This document shows, piece after piece, positions 1 through 9,026 of a DNA stretch of 64,000 bases. The notes under the pieces are model-generated. The model had not been told where the DNA came from and made no database searches. It saw only the letters and a list, made by a program, of their open reading frames with translations. Origin of the DNA: Rhizobium sp. NXC24 (GTDB taxonomy: Bacteria; Pseudomonadota; Alphaproteobacteria; Rhizobiales; Rhizobiaceae). The position numbers and the translations under genes were made by a program. Position 1 is the stretch's first letter, and each line of letters starts with the position of its first letter. The stretch spans positions 2,704,501-2,768,500 of the forward strand of contig NZ_CP024311.1 of NCBI RefSeq assembly GCF_002944315.1, read 5' to 3'.

Positions 1-332
1 GCGCCAAGCGGGGGATGATCACCGCCTGCCTCGGCCCCTCGATCAGCCAGGCAAGCTACGAAGTCGGCCCGGAATTCGTGGATCGCTTCATCGCTTACGA
101 CCCGGGCTATGCCAAATACTTCATTCCGTCCGAGCAGGCCGGTCACGCGATGTTCGACCTGCCGGGTCTGACGATCGACCGCCTGCGCAAGGCCGGCGTG
201 ACCGCCGAAAACCTCAATCTCTGCACCTATCCCGATCCCGACCGCTTCTTCTCCTATCGCCGCACCACGCATGCGAAGGAACCGGATTACGGTCGACAGA
301 TTTCCGCTATTGCCATCGAGGAGACGTTCTAA
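1..332 (+). CDS. pgeF: PgeF/YfiH (laccase-domain, DUF152) family protein, C-terminal part
   Basis: The reading frame is open from the left edge, so only the last ~109 residues are visible. The family (YfiH/PgeF/LACC1) comprises cytosolic zinc enzymes reported to act on purine nucleosides or to edit peptidoglycan precursors; older annotations call it polyphenol oxidase. Visible hallmarks are GPSISQASYEVGPEF and the terminal LCTYPDPDRFFSYRR followed by a GRQ segment, which form the conserved C-terminal core. The stop codon lies one base before the ATG of the M24 gene, so the two are probably co-transcribed. The start lies outside the window. The family call is confident; the exact substrate is not. 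Confidence 0.85.
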   Translation, partial: AKRGMITACLGPSISQASYEVGPEFVDRFIAYDPGYAKYFIPSEQAGHAMFDLPGLTIDRLRKAGVTAENLNLCTYPDPDRFFSYRRTTHAKEPDYGRQISAIAIEETF

Positions 333-333
333 A

Positions 334-1485
334 ATGGCCCTGCATTTCGAACGCAGTGAATTCGACGCCCGCCGTGCCCGCCTTCTCGCGAAAATGCAGG
401 AAGAGAAGATCGACGCCATGCTGCTCTTCGCGCAAGAGAGCATGTTCTGGCTGACGGGTTACGACACCTTCGGCTACTGCTTCTTCCAGACGCTGGTGGT
501 CAAGGCTGATGGTACGATGGTGCTGCTCACCCGCTCGGCCGATCTTCGCCAGGCGCAGCTCACATCGGTCATCTCCGACATCCGCATCTGGGTCGACCGC
601 GTGAACGCCGATCCGACTCTCGATCTCAAGGAATTGCTGGTGGAGCTCGATCTCCTCGGCGCCCGTATCGGCGTGGAATACGATACCCATGGCATGACCG
701 GCCGCGTCGCGCGCCTGCTCGACAACCAGATAGCCACCTTCGGCCAGATCATCGACGCTTCCTATCTCGTCAGTCGTCTGCGCCTCGTCAAAAGCCCGAC
801 GGAAATCGCCTATGTCGAGCGCGCCGCTGCGCTTGCCGACGATGCGCTGGACGCAGCACTTGCCCTGATCAAGCCCGGTGCCGACGAAGCTGACATCCTT
901 GCCGCCATGCAGGGCGCGATCTTTTCCGGCGGCGGCGATTATCCCGCCAATGAGTTCATCATCGGCTCCGGCGCCGAGGCCCTGCTTTGCCGCTACAAGG
1001 CTGGCCGCCGCAAGCTGGATGCCAACGACCAATTGACCCTCGAATGGGCCGGCACCTATGCGCATTACCACGCCGCCATGATGCGTACGGTCGTCATCGG
1101 CGATCCGACTCATCGCCACCGCGAACTCTACAATGCGTGCCTCGAGACCATCCAGGCGATCGAAACCGTGCTGAAGCCCGGCCACACCTTTGGCGACGTC
1201 TTCGACATGCATGCCAAGATCATGGACGAGCGCGGCCTTGCCCGACACCGGCTGAACGCCTGCGGCTACTCGCTCGGCGCCCGCTTCTCGCCCTCTTGGA
1301 TGGAGCATCAGATGTTCCATATCGGCAATCCGCAGGAGATCGAAGAAGGCATGTCGCTCTTCGTGCACATGATCATCATGGACTCCGACACCGGCACCGC
1401 GATGACGCTCGGCCAGACCTATCTGACGACCTCTCAGGCTCCAAAATCTTTGTCGCGTCACCAGCTCGAATTTCTTAACCGTTAG
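334..1485 (+). CDS. M24-family (pita-bread fold) protein, creatinase/ectoine hydrolase-like
   Basis: This is a 383-residue protein with an N-terminal creatinase-type domain (about 1-140) and a C-terminal M24 domain. The ATG at 334 is chosen because it follows the pgeF stop by one base; an upstream in-frame start at 271 would overlap pgeF deeply. In metal-dependent M24 peptidases the motif around LEWAGTYAHYHAAMMRT carries two aspartate ligands; here they are Glu and Ala, and the usual ligand histidine is replaced by Tyr in GYSLG. It is therefore probably not a metallo-aminopeptidase. The segment FSPSWMEHQMFHIGNP resembles metal-independent relatives such as creatinase and ectoine hydrolase DoeA. 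The substrate is unknown, and no ectoine genes are nearby. Confidence 0.85.
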   Translation: MALHFERSEFDARRARLLAKMQEEKIDAMLLFAQESMFWLTGYDTFGYCFFQTLVVKADGTMVLLTRSADLRQAQLTSVISDIRIWVDRVNADPTLDLKELLVELDLLGARIGVEYDTHGMTGRVARLLDNQIATFGQIIDASYLVSRLRLVKSPTEIAYVERAAALADDALDAALALIKPGADEADILAAMQGAIFSGGGDYPANEFIIGSGAEALLCRYKAGRRKLDANDQLTLEWAGTYAHYHAAMMRTVVIGDPTHRHRELYNACLETIQAIETVLKPGHTFGDVFDMHAKIMDERGLARHRLNACGYSLGARFSPSWMEHQMFHIGNPQEIEEGMSLFVHMIIMDSDTGTAMTLGQTYLTTSQAPKSLSRHQLEFLNR

Positions 1486-1540
1486 CAGCGTAAAATAGCG
1501 ATCCTGAACGGGGTGACCGTCGAGGGAAAGGATCGCGCAA

Positions 1541-2437
1541 ATGGGACTGGTCAGGACAGCGTTTATTTCCGTTGGCTTCTGCTTCGCGCTCGCCGCCTGC
1601 AACACGACGGATGCCCTGACCCCGCCCGAAAGCATCGGCGATGCCGGCTCCAGCCCCGTCACCCAACGCGACGTCGAGCGCATGGCTTCCGCGCCGCAAC
1701 GCCAGCAGAATTATGAGACCGCGCAGGACAGCTACAGCTACCAGCGGCAGGGCTATCAGCAGCAGGGATATCAGTCGCAAAACTATGGCGGTGGTGGCTC
1801 GCTCGACGATCAGGCGGCCGCGCTAAGAAGTGGCGGTCGCAATCCCTATGCCTCCCGCCCGCTCGACGGCTCGCGGACCGCCTCCATCCAGTCACAGGAT
1901 TCGCAGGCTTCGGACGCAGACGAGCAGCGCGAGGCCGATCGCCGCCTCTCCGACGATCCACAACCGCAGCCGCAGCGGCAACAAGCGGCTGAAGACCCGC
2001 AGGATGATCAGCAGCAGCCTGAACAACAGCAACAACAGCAAGCCTCCCTTCCCCCTGCCGTAGCCACGGATAGAAACAGCGTCCGCTTCCTGCCGATCAT
2101 TGGCGCGCCGGTTCAGGCCGTAACACCACTGTCGCGTCAACTCGGGGCCGAGGCCCGCGCGCTCGGCCTGACGATCAAGAGCTCCAGCGATTCCAGTGCC
2201 AGCTATATCCTGAAGGGCTATCTATCCGCCTTCGAGGACGGACCGCAGATTTCCGTCACCTATGTCTGGGATGTTCTCGACAACAGCGGCGCCCGCCTGC
2301 ACCGAATCCAGGGATCGGAAAGTGCGCCACTGAAACGCGGTGATCCGTGGGCCGCCATCCCGCCCTCCGTCATGCAAAAAATCGCCACGGAAACCATGTC
2401 GGATTTCAATTCCTGGCGCGACTCCCGCGGTGGATAG
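1541..2437 (+). CDS. Q-rich predicted lipoprotein
   Basis: The 298-residue product begins with a short basic stretch, a hydrophobic helix and the lipobox FALAAC (Cys about 20), so it should be lipidated and anchored to a membrane. The middle (about 65-165) is low complexity and very rich in Gln, Ser and Asp, probably a disordered linker. The C-terminal ~130 residues look like a small folded domain containing SYILKGYLSAF and VTYVWDVLD. An AAAGGA ribosome site precedes the ATG. It lies between the M24 gene and prs on the same strand. I do not recognise a named family; rhizobial conserved lipoprotein of unknown function. Confidence 0.75.
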   Translation: MGLVRTAFISVGFCFALAACNTTDALTPPESIGDAGSSPVTQRDVERMASAPQRQQNYETAQDSYSYQRQGYQQQGYQSQNYGGGGSLDDQAAALRSGGRNPYASRPLDGSRTASIQSQDSQASDADEQREADRRLSDDPQPQPQRQQAAEDPQDDQQQPEQQQQQQASLPPAVATDRNSVRFLPIIGAPVQAVTPLSRQLGAEARALGLTIKSSSDSSASYILKGYLSAFEDGPQISVTYVWDVLDNSGARLHRIQGSESAPLKRGDPWAAIPPSVMQKIATETMSDFNSWRDSRGG

Positions 2438-2542
2438 CCACAAGCTTTTCAGAAATATGAAAGCTATTGCGCTGTAGCCCCTTGCATTCGAGAGCGAGGC
2501 GGTTAAAAGCGCGGCTATCAGGTTGGTAACAGGCGGGCCACA

Positions 2543-3475
2543 ATGAAGGTTTTCGCAGGCAATTCGAACCGGCATCTCGCCGAAGCGATCTGCAATTATC
2601 TCAACGTTCCCTTGGGCAAGGCCAGCGTCCGGCGTTTCGCGGACCAGGAAATCTTCGTTGAAATCCAGGAAAACGTGCGCGGCGAGGATGTTTTCGTCGT
2701 CCAGCCTACCTCGTTTCCGACAAACGATCATCTGATGGAACTGCTGATCATGATCGATGCGATGCGCCGCTCGTCGGCGCGGCGCATCACGGCCGTTCTT
2801 CCCTATTTCGGCTATGCCCGCCAGGATCGTCGCGCCTCCGGGCGCACGCCGATCTCGGCCAAGTTGGTGGCAAATCTGATCACCGAGTCTGGCGCAGACC
2901 GCGTTCTCACGCTCGATCTCCATGCCGGCCAGATCCAGGGTTTCTTCGATATACCCACAGACAATCTCTATGCACTGCCGATCCTGACGCGCGATATCAA
3001 GGCGAACTATGATATCGGCAACGTCATGGTCGTCTCCCCCGACGTCGGTGGTGTCGTGCGCGCCCGTGCACTCGCTAAACGTCTCGACTGTCTGCTGGCG
3101 ATCGTGGACAAGCGCCGTGATCGCCCAGGTGAGTCCGAAGTGATGAACATCATCGGCGACGTGGAAGGAAAAGACTGCCTGCTGATCGACGATATCGTCG
3201 ATTCCGGCGGCACGCTCTGCAATGCGGCCGATGCCCTGCTCGCACGCGGAGCGGCAAGCGTCACCGCCTATATCACCCATGGTGTCCTCTCCGGCGGCGC
3301 CGTCACCCGCATCACCTCGTCGAAACTGCGCGAGCTTGTCATCACCGACTCGATCCAGCCGACGACGGCCGTTCTCTCGGCCCACAATATCCGCGTGGTC
3401 TCCACGGCGGGCCTCATCGGCGAAGCGATCAATCGCACCAGCCAGGAAGAATCGGTTTCGAGCCTGTTCGACTAG
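2543..3475 (+). CDS. prs: Ribose-phosphate pyrophosphokinase
   Basis: PRPP synthetase transfers pyrophosphate from ATP to ribose 5-phosphate, making PRPP for purine, pyrimidine, histidine, tryptophan and NAD synthesis in the cytosol. At 310 residues it has the normal length. Visible landmarks are the ATP-loop region [10 protein letters not shown] (near residue 95), the metal-binding [12 protein letters not shown] and the PRPP-binding loop [15 protein letters not shown] (about 213-227). It is monocistronic in appearance: there are about 100 bases upstream and a palindromic intergenic repeat starts two bases after the stop. The downstream gene is convergent. Identification is secure. Confidence 0.97.
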   Translation: MKVFAGNSNRHLAEAICNYLNVPLGKASVRRFADQEIFVEIQENVRGEDVFVVQPTSFPTNDHLMELLIMIDAMRRSSARRITAVLPYFGYARQDRRASGRTPISAKLVANLITESGADRVLTLDLHAGQIQGFFDIPTDNLYALPILTRDIKANYDIGNVMVVSPDVGGVVRARALAKRLDCLLAIVDKRRDRPGESEVMNIIGDVEGKDCLLIDDIVDSGGTLCNAADALLARGAASVTAYITHGVLSGGAVTRITSSKLRELVITDSIQPTTAVLSAHNIRVVSTAGLIGEAINRTSQEESVSSLFD

Positions 3476-3476
3476 C

Positions 3477-3590
3477 GCATCCCGCTTTCAGGTGGAATCA
3501 CCTTGGGGCGGATAGGATGCTCTGGATTCAAAAGACTAGAGCGACCTTTGTGCGCTCAAATGAACGCACGCCGGTCTAAGGCCGGCCGGC
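3477..3590. repeat. Rhizobial-type palindromic intergenic repeat with terminal hairpin
   Basis: Three nested or adjacent inverted repeats occupy the whole prs-MFS gap. GCATCC at 3477-3482 pairs with GGATGC at 3525-3530 and encloses GGTG-GAAT-CACC. GTGCG at 3550-3554 pairs with CGCAC at 3565-3569, and GCCGG/CCGGC arms follow near 3570-3588. The order, with the phrases around CAGGTGGAATCACC and GCGCTCAAATGAACGC, matches a repeat I remember as widespread between rhizobial genes. Lying between convergent genes, it may also end both transcripts. Family membership rests on memory, not on a search. Confidence 0.6.
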
Positions 3591-3595
3591 TCTTC

Positions 3596-4831
3596 TCATG
3601 CGGGTTTCGCATCGACCGGATGGCTTTGCCTCCAGACAAGCAGCCCTATGCCAACAAGCCCGGCGACAAAGACAGCCGCACCGGCGCCCATGATCGATGG
3701 GCCGATGCCGAACCAGGCAAATAGGCTGGGCGACATGAGATAGGCCAGGAAAAGACCGAGGAAGATCGCGCACATCAGCAAGCGGTAGGCCTGCGCCAGG
3801 CGATGGGGTTCGCTGCGCGTCTGCATCAGGTGCAGCATGGCAAGATTCTCGAAGGGGCCGTTGATGGCAGCGAGGCATGCGACGACCATGAGCCATAGAC
3901 GATCATGCATCAGCGGCAGCAGGAACACACCGGCGCCAAAAATCAGCTTTGCCGCGATGATCCAAACGACCGGTCTGCGCGGCTTTATGTTGCTGAGGAT
4001 GAGATTGGTCGTCACGTTGCCGACGCCGTAGGCCGTCATCATCAGGCTGTAATCAGTCAAGGGATCGGCGCTGGTCTCGCGCAGATGCAGGATCATTCCG
4101 AGCAGAATGCCCATCGCCCAGGCGATATTGCCCATCAGGTTCGTGAACAGGCCATAGAGTATGGCGGCATGGCCGCGCGCCATCCGCCACCCGCCCAAGA
4201 CGCCGTCGATGACCGCCGCCGCCCCCGAGAATTCGCGCCGCCGCGGCGCCGCCGGTAATTTGGCGACGGCCATCCAAACGGCGAAAGCCGAAAGCAGGAA
4301 GGTCGCCGCCGTCACCGTGAAGAACTGCGATTTCGGCAGAAAACCATTGACCAACGCAATCATGCTGGGTCCGAGGATCCGGGCCATGCGCCTCGTCGCG
4401 TCGAACAATCCGTTGGTCGCATGACGAATATCCGGATCGACCGCGATGGTCGGAAGCGTTGCCTGCAACGACGGATCGAAGGCGGAGGTCAGCAAGGCAA
4501 TGCATCCGGCGAGCACCATTAACAACGGCAGGCTCATGAAATGCATGAGACCGGCAACGGACAGCACCAACAAGAGAACCGCACGCAGGACGTCGGCCGA
4601 GATCATCGTCGTGCTGTGCCGCCAGCGATCCGTCAGAATGCCACCAAACAGGCTGCCGAAGAGAAGCGCGCCTGACTGCAAGGCAGAAACATAACCCGCG
4701 TCACGACCGATGAAATCCGCCGCAATCCAGACGATGGCAACCATGTAGAACTCGGAGCCGGTTGCCGCCAACACCTGACCGGCCCACAGAAGCGAAATCG
4801 AGCGTTGGGCCAGCGGCTTTAAGACAAACAT
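3596..4831 (-). CDS. MFS transporter (EntS-like exporter family)
   Basis: This 411-residue, highly hydrophobic protein has about twelve predicted membrane helices, with a short basic C-terminus. The N-terminal pattern (SISLLWAGQVLAATGSEFYM) and the loop FGSLFGGILTDRWRH match the drug/enterobactin exporter branch of the major facilitator superfamily. It would sit in the inner membrane and export small molecules by proton antiport; the substrate cannot be told. It starts 25 bases after an exported paralogue gene on the same strand, so it is likely the last gene of that small operon. The 3' end meets the palindromic repeat after prs. Confidence 0.85.
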   Translation of the reverse strand: MFVLKPLAQRSISLLWAGQVLAATGSEFYMVAIVWIAADFIGRDAGYVSALQSGALLFGSLFGGILTDRWRHSTTMISADVLRAVLLLVLSVAGLMHFMSLPLLMVLAGCIALLTSAFDPSLQATLPTIAVDPDIRHATNGLFDATRRMARILGPSMIALVNGFLPKSQFFTVTAATFLLSAFAVWMAVAKLPAAPRRREFSGAAAVIDGVLGGWRMARGHAAILYGLFTNLMGNIAWAMGILLGMILHLRETSADPLTDYSLMMTAYGVGNVTTNLILSNIKPRRPVVWIIAAKLIFGAGVFLLPLMHDRLWLMVVACLAAINGPFENLAMLHLMQTRSEPHRLAQAYRLLMCAIFLGLFLAYLMSPSLFAWFGIGPSIMGAGAAVFVAGLVGIGLLVWRQSHPVDAKPA

Positions 4832-4856
4832 GGTCGCATTCTGAAATTCGGGCGGC

Positions 4857-6311
4857 TTATTTGATGACTTGTCCGTTGATCGTCACGGACTCGTCTTCGG
4901 CGATGTTGACCTCCCAACGCGAGCGACCGTCGGGATCGGTCTTTGCAAACCCCTTGGCCATCATCAGACCGAAGGACAATTGATTGAGGTCCGGTTCCGT
5001 CTTCGCGGCGTCTTGAACGGCAGAAATGGTCTTGTCGAGATCGCGGGCAAGCACCGTCATCTTCAAGGCGACACGGTCCTTTTCGTTCAACCAACCGCGC
5101 ATGCTGCCGGAAGCCTCAATGTCGTAAAGGCCCGAAGCCGCGCTGATTTTCGGAAAATTGATCGTCATCGTTCCGTCCGGGAACATGGCCTGCTGCAACT
5201 TTTCATCCACGGAGGGCGTGCCCTCGGGATTGCTGAAATCGGCCTGCTGCAGGACATCCAACAGGGCGGTAAAATTCAGGTTGGGAAGTTGCATCTGCAG
5301 TTCGGCGGCATCGGGAATGAAGGCGATATAGTCCTCAGGCACCAGGCCGGAGGCCAGGGTCAGCTTTTCGGCACGCATGCCGAAATCGGCATTCACTGCG
5401 TTGGCCGGCCCGGCCATCTTGAATGAGTAACCCACCTGCTGCAGCCCGCCATTGCCGAGCGGAGTCGTCACGGAAATATCCTTGGCGGAGACCGACTCTT
5501 CGAACGAGTCGGCAATCGGCATCGCGTTCCGCAGCAATGCCTTGAGCGCCGCGCTTTCGCTGTCGGACAGGGTTTTTGTGTCCTTGTGGTCGGAGACGAA
5601 GCGCAAAATCTCGTTCAGCGCCTTCAGCGGCAGCTTGGTCGCACTGGCCTTGAAATCGATCGCTCCGATTTTGAATTCGCCAAGCGTCGCAGAATCGGAA
5701 GAAACCTTGTCTTGGAAGGATTGCAGGCCTCCGATCATCTGGAGGTCGAGCTTATCCGGCTCGCCGCTGCTGGATGACGAGAGCGCGTAGTTGATACCAT
5801 CGATCGTGATATCGTTTTTCTCCACACCATTGTCAGTCATCTTGGTGGCGAGCGTGATGCCGTTGCCTTTCACGTCCATCGAGCGAACATAGTGGATAGC
5901 AGGGTCGAAGACGCCCGTGAAACTGGACGATGCCACCCCATAACGGAATTCTGCATCCGGGCTGCTGCCCGGCTTCGAACGCGCCGTCACGTCGATCGCA
6001 TTGTTCCCCTCGATGTTCCACAGGCCGCTGTCCAGCGGTGTCGCAAGGGCGATCAACGGCTTCAGCCCGGTAATGTCGAAACCGGTGACGTTCAATTTGT
6101 CGAAGAATTTCTGCAGGTCATAGGTGATTTCATAGTGACCGCTCGTCGGCGTCACAGCAATAAAGCCGCTCTTAACGAGATCGTCGGGCAGGAAATGCGT
6201 CAGGTTGCCGAGCAGGTCCTTTGCTCCCTGCTCATTGACGTCGGCTGCCTGCGAGGCGCCGGCCAGACCAACGGCGAAAACTGCCGCAGCGGCAACTGTT
6301 TTAAAACGCAT
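4857..6311 (-). CDS. Exported conserved protein of unknown function (paralogue 2 of 2)
   Basis: The 484-residue product starts with a clear Sec signal peptide (cleavage near ASQA-ADVNEQ, residue 22) and has no further membrane helix, so it should be periplasmic. It is clearly homologous along its length to the next gene upstream: both begin the mature part with ADVNEQGAK, share YEITYDL near residue 65, and end with AKGFAKTDPDGR, then NGQV. The content suggests a large beta-rich, lipid-binding-like fold, but I do not recognise a family and assign no function. The gene is 113 bases after its paralogue and 25 bases before the MFS gene, suggesting a shared transcript. Confidence 0.75.
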   Translation of the reverse strand: MRFKTVAAAAVFAVGLAGASQAADVNEQGAKDLLGNLTHFLPDDLVKSGFIAVTPTSGHYEITYDLQKFFDKLNVTGFDITGLKPLIALATPLDSGLWNIEGNNAIDVTARSKPGSSPDAEFRYGVASSSFTGVFDPAIHYVRSMDVKGNGITLATKMTDNGVEKNDITIDGINYALSSSSSGEPDKLDLQMIGGLQSFQDKVSSDSATLGEFKIGAIDFKASATKLPLKALNEILRFVSDHKDTKTLSDSESAALKALLRNAMPIADSFEESVSAKDISVTTPLGNGGLQQVGYSFKMAGPANAVNADFGMRAEKLTLASGLVPEDYIAFIPDAAELQMQLPNLNFTALLDVLQQADFSNPEGTPSVDEKLQQAMFPDGTMTINFPKISAASGLYDIEASGSMRGWLNEKDRVALKMTVLARDLDKTISAVQDAAKTEPDLNQLSFGLMMAKGFAKTDPDGRSRWEVNIAEDESVTINGQVIK

Positions 6312-6424
6312 AATTCACCCCCGTGATGCTAGGAAAAACAATTTGAAAGCGGGAAAACCCTAAACGTGATTCTCAATTGAATGATGACGCTGCCCGCCCC
6401 CCGGCTTGCAAGCTGGACGTGGCC

Positions 6425-7867
6425 TCAGGGAGCCTTCATCACCTGCCCGTTCACCGTGACGGTCCGATTTTCATCCATCGTGACGTCCCAGCGCAGACGG
6501 CCATCCGGATCGGTCTTGGCAAAGCCCTTGGCGGCCAGCAGGCTGAAGGAAACGCTGTTTAGTTGCGGGTCCGTCTTTGCAGCATTTTGAATGGCGGCAA
6601 CGGTCCCGTCGAAATTGCGTGCAAGAATGGTCGCCTGCAGCGAATAGCTTGCATGGTGCTTCGTGGAACCCTTCAACGCGCCGGAAACCTCAACGTCATA
6701 AACACTGGAAGTCGCGCTGATCCTCGGGAATTCGAGGGTCCCATAGCCGCTCGGGAACATGGTGCGCTTCAATGCTTCGCCCGAGATCGGCGTGGCGCGT
6801 TCCGCCACGGCTTCCAGAACCGTGTCGACGAGACCATCGAAGTTGATGTTGGGAATTCCGAGCTGCACATCGACCGTCTCGGGCAGGAAAGCCGCATAAG
6901 CTGGCGGAATAAGATCGGCGTCCGGCGTGAAATGTTCCGCCCGCACACCGAAATTGATGTTGGAGGCCTTTGTCAGACCATCCATCTTGAAACTATAGTC
7001 TAAGCTCTTAACGCCGACCTTCCCTTTATCGGTCGCAAACAGCGCATTGTTCAGCGTCACCGTCTCATTCAGCGAGCCGAATACCGGCAAGGCGCGGCGC
7101 ACCAGTTCCTCGAACTTCTTGCTGCCGCTCTCCGATAACTGTTTCGCCTTGATGTGCTGGACGAAGAAGCGAATGAGCTCACGCAACTCCTTCACCGGCA
7201 AGCTCGTCGCGGTCACTTTGACGTCGATGCTGTCAGCGCTGAGGTTAACGGATGGCGCGCCGGGTGCAGCAGTTTGTTCGCTGAAATGCTGCAGCATACC
7301 CTGCGATTGCAGGTCCACTTTGCCGGCCTCGGTACTGTCGGTCACCGCATGGGTGAAGGATGCGCTCTCGATGGTGGCATCCACCTTACGTCCGGCATCT
7401 TTGCCGCTGCCGATACTGGAGAACTTGGCGCCGCTGCTCTTCACCTGCATCGAGCGCATCATCTCGATCGCCGGATCGAAAATGCCTTCGACGGAGCTGG
7501 ATGCGACCGAATAGGTGAGGTCGGACGCAGGCGAATGAACCGAGATATCAACGCTGTTGTCGCCCTTCAGATGCCATCTGCCCTGATCGAGCGACTGCGC
7601 GAACAGCGAGAGCGGCTTCAAGCCGGTGACGGAAAACGCGCTGGAATTGACCTTGTCGAAGAATTTCGCGAGATCGTAGGTAATCTCGTATTGATCGCCG
7701 GCCGGTTTGACCGCGACAAAACCGCTGCGGGCGAGATCGCGCGAGAGCGAATGCGTCAGGATATTGCGCAGCTCCTTCGCGCCCTGCTCATTGACGTCGG
7801 CCGCCTGCGAAACGGCCGCGAGACCGATGGAAAAAACTGCGGCGGCGGCGATAGCCTTGGGGCGCAT
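6425..7867 (-). CDS. Exported conserved protein of unknown function (paralogue 1 of 2)
   Basis: The start is taken as the ATG at 7867 (480 residues), which gives a clean signal peptide (MRPKAIAAAAVFSIGLAAVSQA) and has an AAAGG site upstream; the open frame runs further to 7936 without signal-peptide character. It is the upstream member of a tandem duplicate pair with the gene at 4857-6311, sharing ADVNEQGAK, YEITYDLAKFFDKVN and the AKGFAKTDPDGR C-terminal block. It is probably a periplasmic or outer-envelope protein. No domain is recognised. The divergent neighbour is rplY, nearly 300 bases away. Confidence 0.75.
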   Translation of the reverse strand: MRPKAIAAAAVFSIGLAAVSQAADVNEQGAKELRNILTHSLSRDLARSGFVAVKPAGDQYEITYDLAKFFDKVNSSAFSVTGLKPLSLFAQSLDQGRWHLKGDNSVDISVHSPASDLTYSVASSSVEGIFDPAIEMMRSMQVKSSGAKFSSIGSGKDAGRKVDATIESASFTHAVTDSTEAGKVDLQSQGMLQHFSEQTAAPGAPSVNLSADSIDVKVTATSLPVKELRELIRFFVQHIKAKQLSESGSKKFEELVRRALPVFGSLNETVTLNNALFATDKGKVGVKSLDYSFKMDGLTKASNINFGVRAEHFTPDADLIPPAYAAFLPETVDVQLGIPNINFDGLVDTVLEAVAERATPISGEALKRTMFPSGYGTLEFPRISATSSVYDVEVSGALKGSTKHHASYSLQATILARNFDGTVAAIQNAAKTDPQLNSVSFSLLAAKGFAKTDPDGRLRWDVTMDENRTVTVNGQVMKAP

Positions 7868-8014
7868 AACCCGACCTTTCCCTTTGACGCTGATCGATTG
7901 GATTCGACTGTTGAAGAGGCCGAGGGTATATGTCAAGCCATTGATAGAAATAGCATCGTCGGCTCTTTATCATGAGTTGCAATGTCATCACAGATGCGCT
8001 TTCTCCAGAGATGC

Positions 8015-8043
8015 TTGCACCGCCGGCCTCTTTGTATTATACG
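8015..8043 (+). promoter_or_regulatory. Putative sigma-70 promoter for rplY
   Basis: TTGCAC at 8015-8020 and TATACG at 8038-8043 are separated by 17 bases, a close match to the housekeeping promoter pattern. The site lies about 120 bases upstream of the rplY start, in the divergent gap. This is a pattern match only. Confidence 0.5.
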
Positions 8044-8162
8044 CCACGCGTCCGCGTAGACACCCTTGGAGGCAACGCGGATGAGGCAGGGCTCGCCCTC
8101 CTCCAGTTCACCCGATTCCGATGAACGGATGAACTCTCCAAATAACCTCGAAAGGAATAGCC

Positions 8163-8780
8163 ATGAGCCAGGAAAGCTACGAGCTCAAGGCCGAGGCGCG
8201 CGAACGGGTTGGTAAGGGGTCCGCCCGTGAACTTCGCCGCAACGGTTTCATTCCCGCTGTCATCTATGGTGACAAGCAGGCCCCCATTTCGATCGCTCTC
8301 AACACCAATGAGGTGACGAAGCGCATTCATGCCGGTGGTTTCCTCACCACGATCGCGACGATCGACGTCGACGGCAAGAAGATCAAGGTTCTGCCGAAGG
8401 ACTACCAGCTCGATCCGGTCCGCGACTTCACGATCCACGTCGATTTCCTGCGCGTCTCCGGCAACACCCAGGTGACCGTTGAAATCCCGGTTCACTTCGA
8501 AAACCACGAAAAGTCCCCGGGCCTCAAGGCTGGCGGCGTGCTGAACATCGTTCGCCACGAAGTCGAAGTCCACTGCCCGGCCGATGCGATCCCGGAATTC
8601 TTCACTGTTGATCTGTCCGGTCACAAGGCTGGTGCCAGCATCCACATCTCGGATATCACCCTGCCGAAGAATGTATCCCCGGTCATCACCGACCGCGACT
8701 TCACGATCGCAACGATCGCCGCTCCGGCTGCCGGTCTTGCCGACGAAGAAGAAGGCGGCGAAGAAGAAGCCAACGCTTAA
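8163..8780 (+). CDS. rplY: 50S ribosomal protein L25/general stress protein Ctc
   Basis: L25 binds 5S rRNA in the large ribosomal subunit. The 205-residue product is the long CTC/TL5 form: an N-terminal L25 domain (about 1-95, [20 protein letters not shown] at the start), a second beta domain (about 96-190) and a very acidic tail ([11 protein letters not shown]). The ATG has an AAGGA ribosome site, a plausible promoter upstream and a strong terminator 30 bases after the stop, so it appears to be a single-gene unit. In many rhizobia rplY and pth lie close together; here a GGDEF-EAL gene and a binding-protein gene sit between them. Confidence 0.97.
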   Translation: MSQESYELKAEARERVGKGSARELRRNGFIPAVIYGDKQAPISIALNTNEVTKRIHAGGFLTTIATIDVDGKKIKVLPKDYQLDPVRDFTIHVDFLRVSGNTQVTVEIPVHFENHEKSPGLKAGGVLNIVRHEVEVHCPADAIPEFFTVDLSGHKAGASIHISDITLPKNVSPVITDRDFTIATIAAPAAGLADEEEGGEEEANA

Positions 8781-8809
8781 TCGGCCTCTTTATCGCGACA
8801 CATTCAGAC

Positions 8810-8842
8810 CCGCCTCCCCTTCAGGGGACGGCGGGTTTTTCA
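8810..8842 (+). terminator. Rho-independent terminator of rplY
   Basis: CCCGCC-TCCCC at 8810-8820 pairs with GGGG-A-GGCGGG at 8825-8836 around a TTCA loop, followed by a run of T. It sits 30 bases after the rplY stop codon. Confidence 0.85.
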
Positions 8843-9026
8843 TGTATAGATTCTAATAAAAGAAATAAGAAATCTAATAATTTTTGAAATCAATACTCTA
8901 TTTAAATCCATTAACCCCGCGGTTTCAGCAACATTTAACAAATTCGTGAAAGTTTACGCGAAAGAGTTGTAGAGAAAGGCCCAGCCCTAAGATCAGCCGG
9001 TCTACGACTGGGGAGCAAGCGGAACT

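Noticed and set aside
307..1683. Long minus-strand open frame opposite the M24 gene
   Set aside because: It is a GC-driven shadow of a well-supported gene, with His/Gly/Asp-biased composition and no recognisable domain.
2222..3385. Long minus-strand open frame opposite prs
   Set aside because: Antisense shadow of a universally conserved enzyme; no homology or ribosome site.
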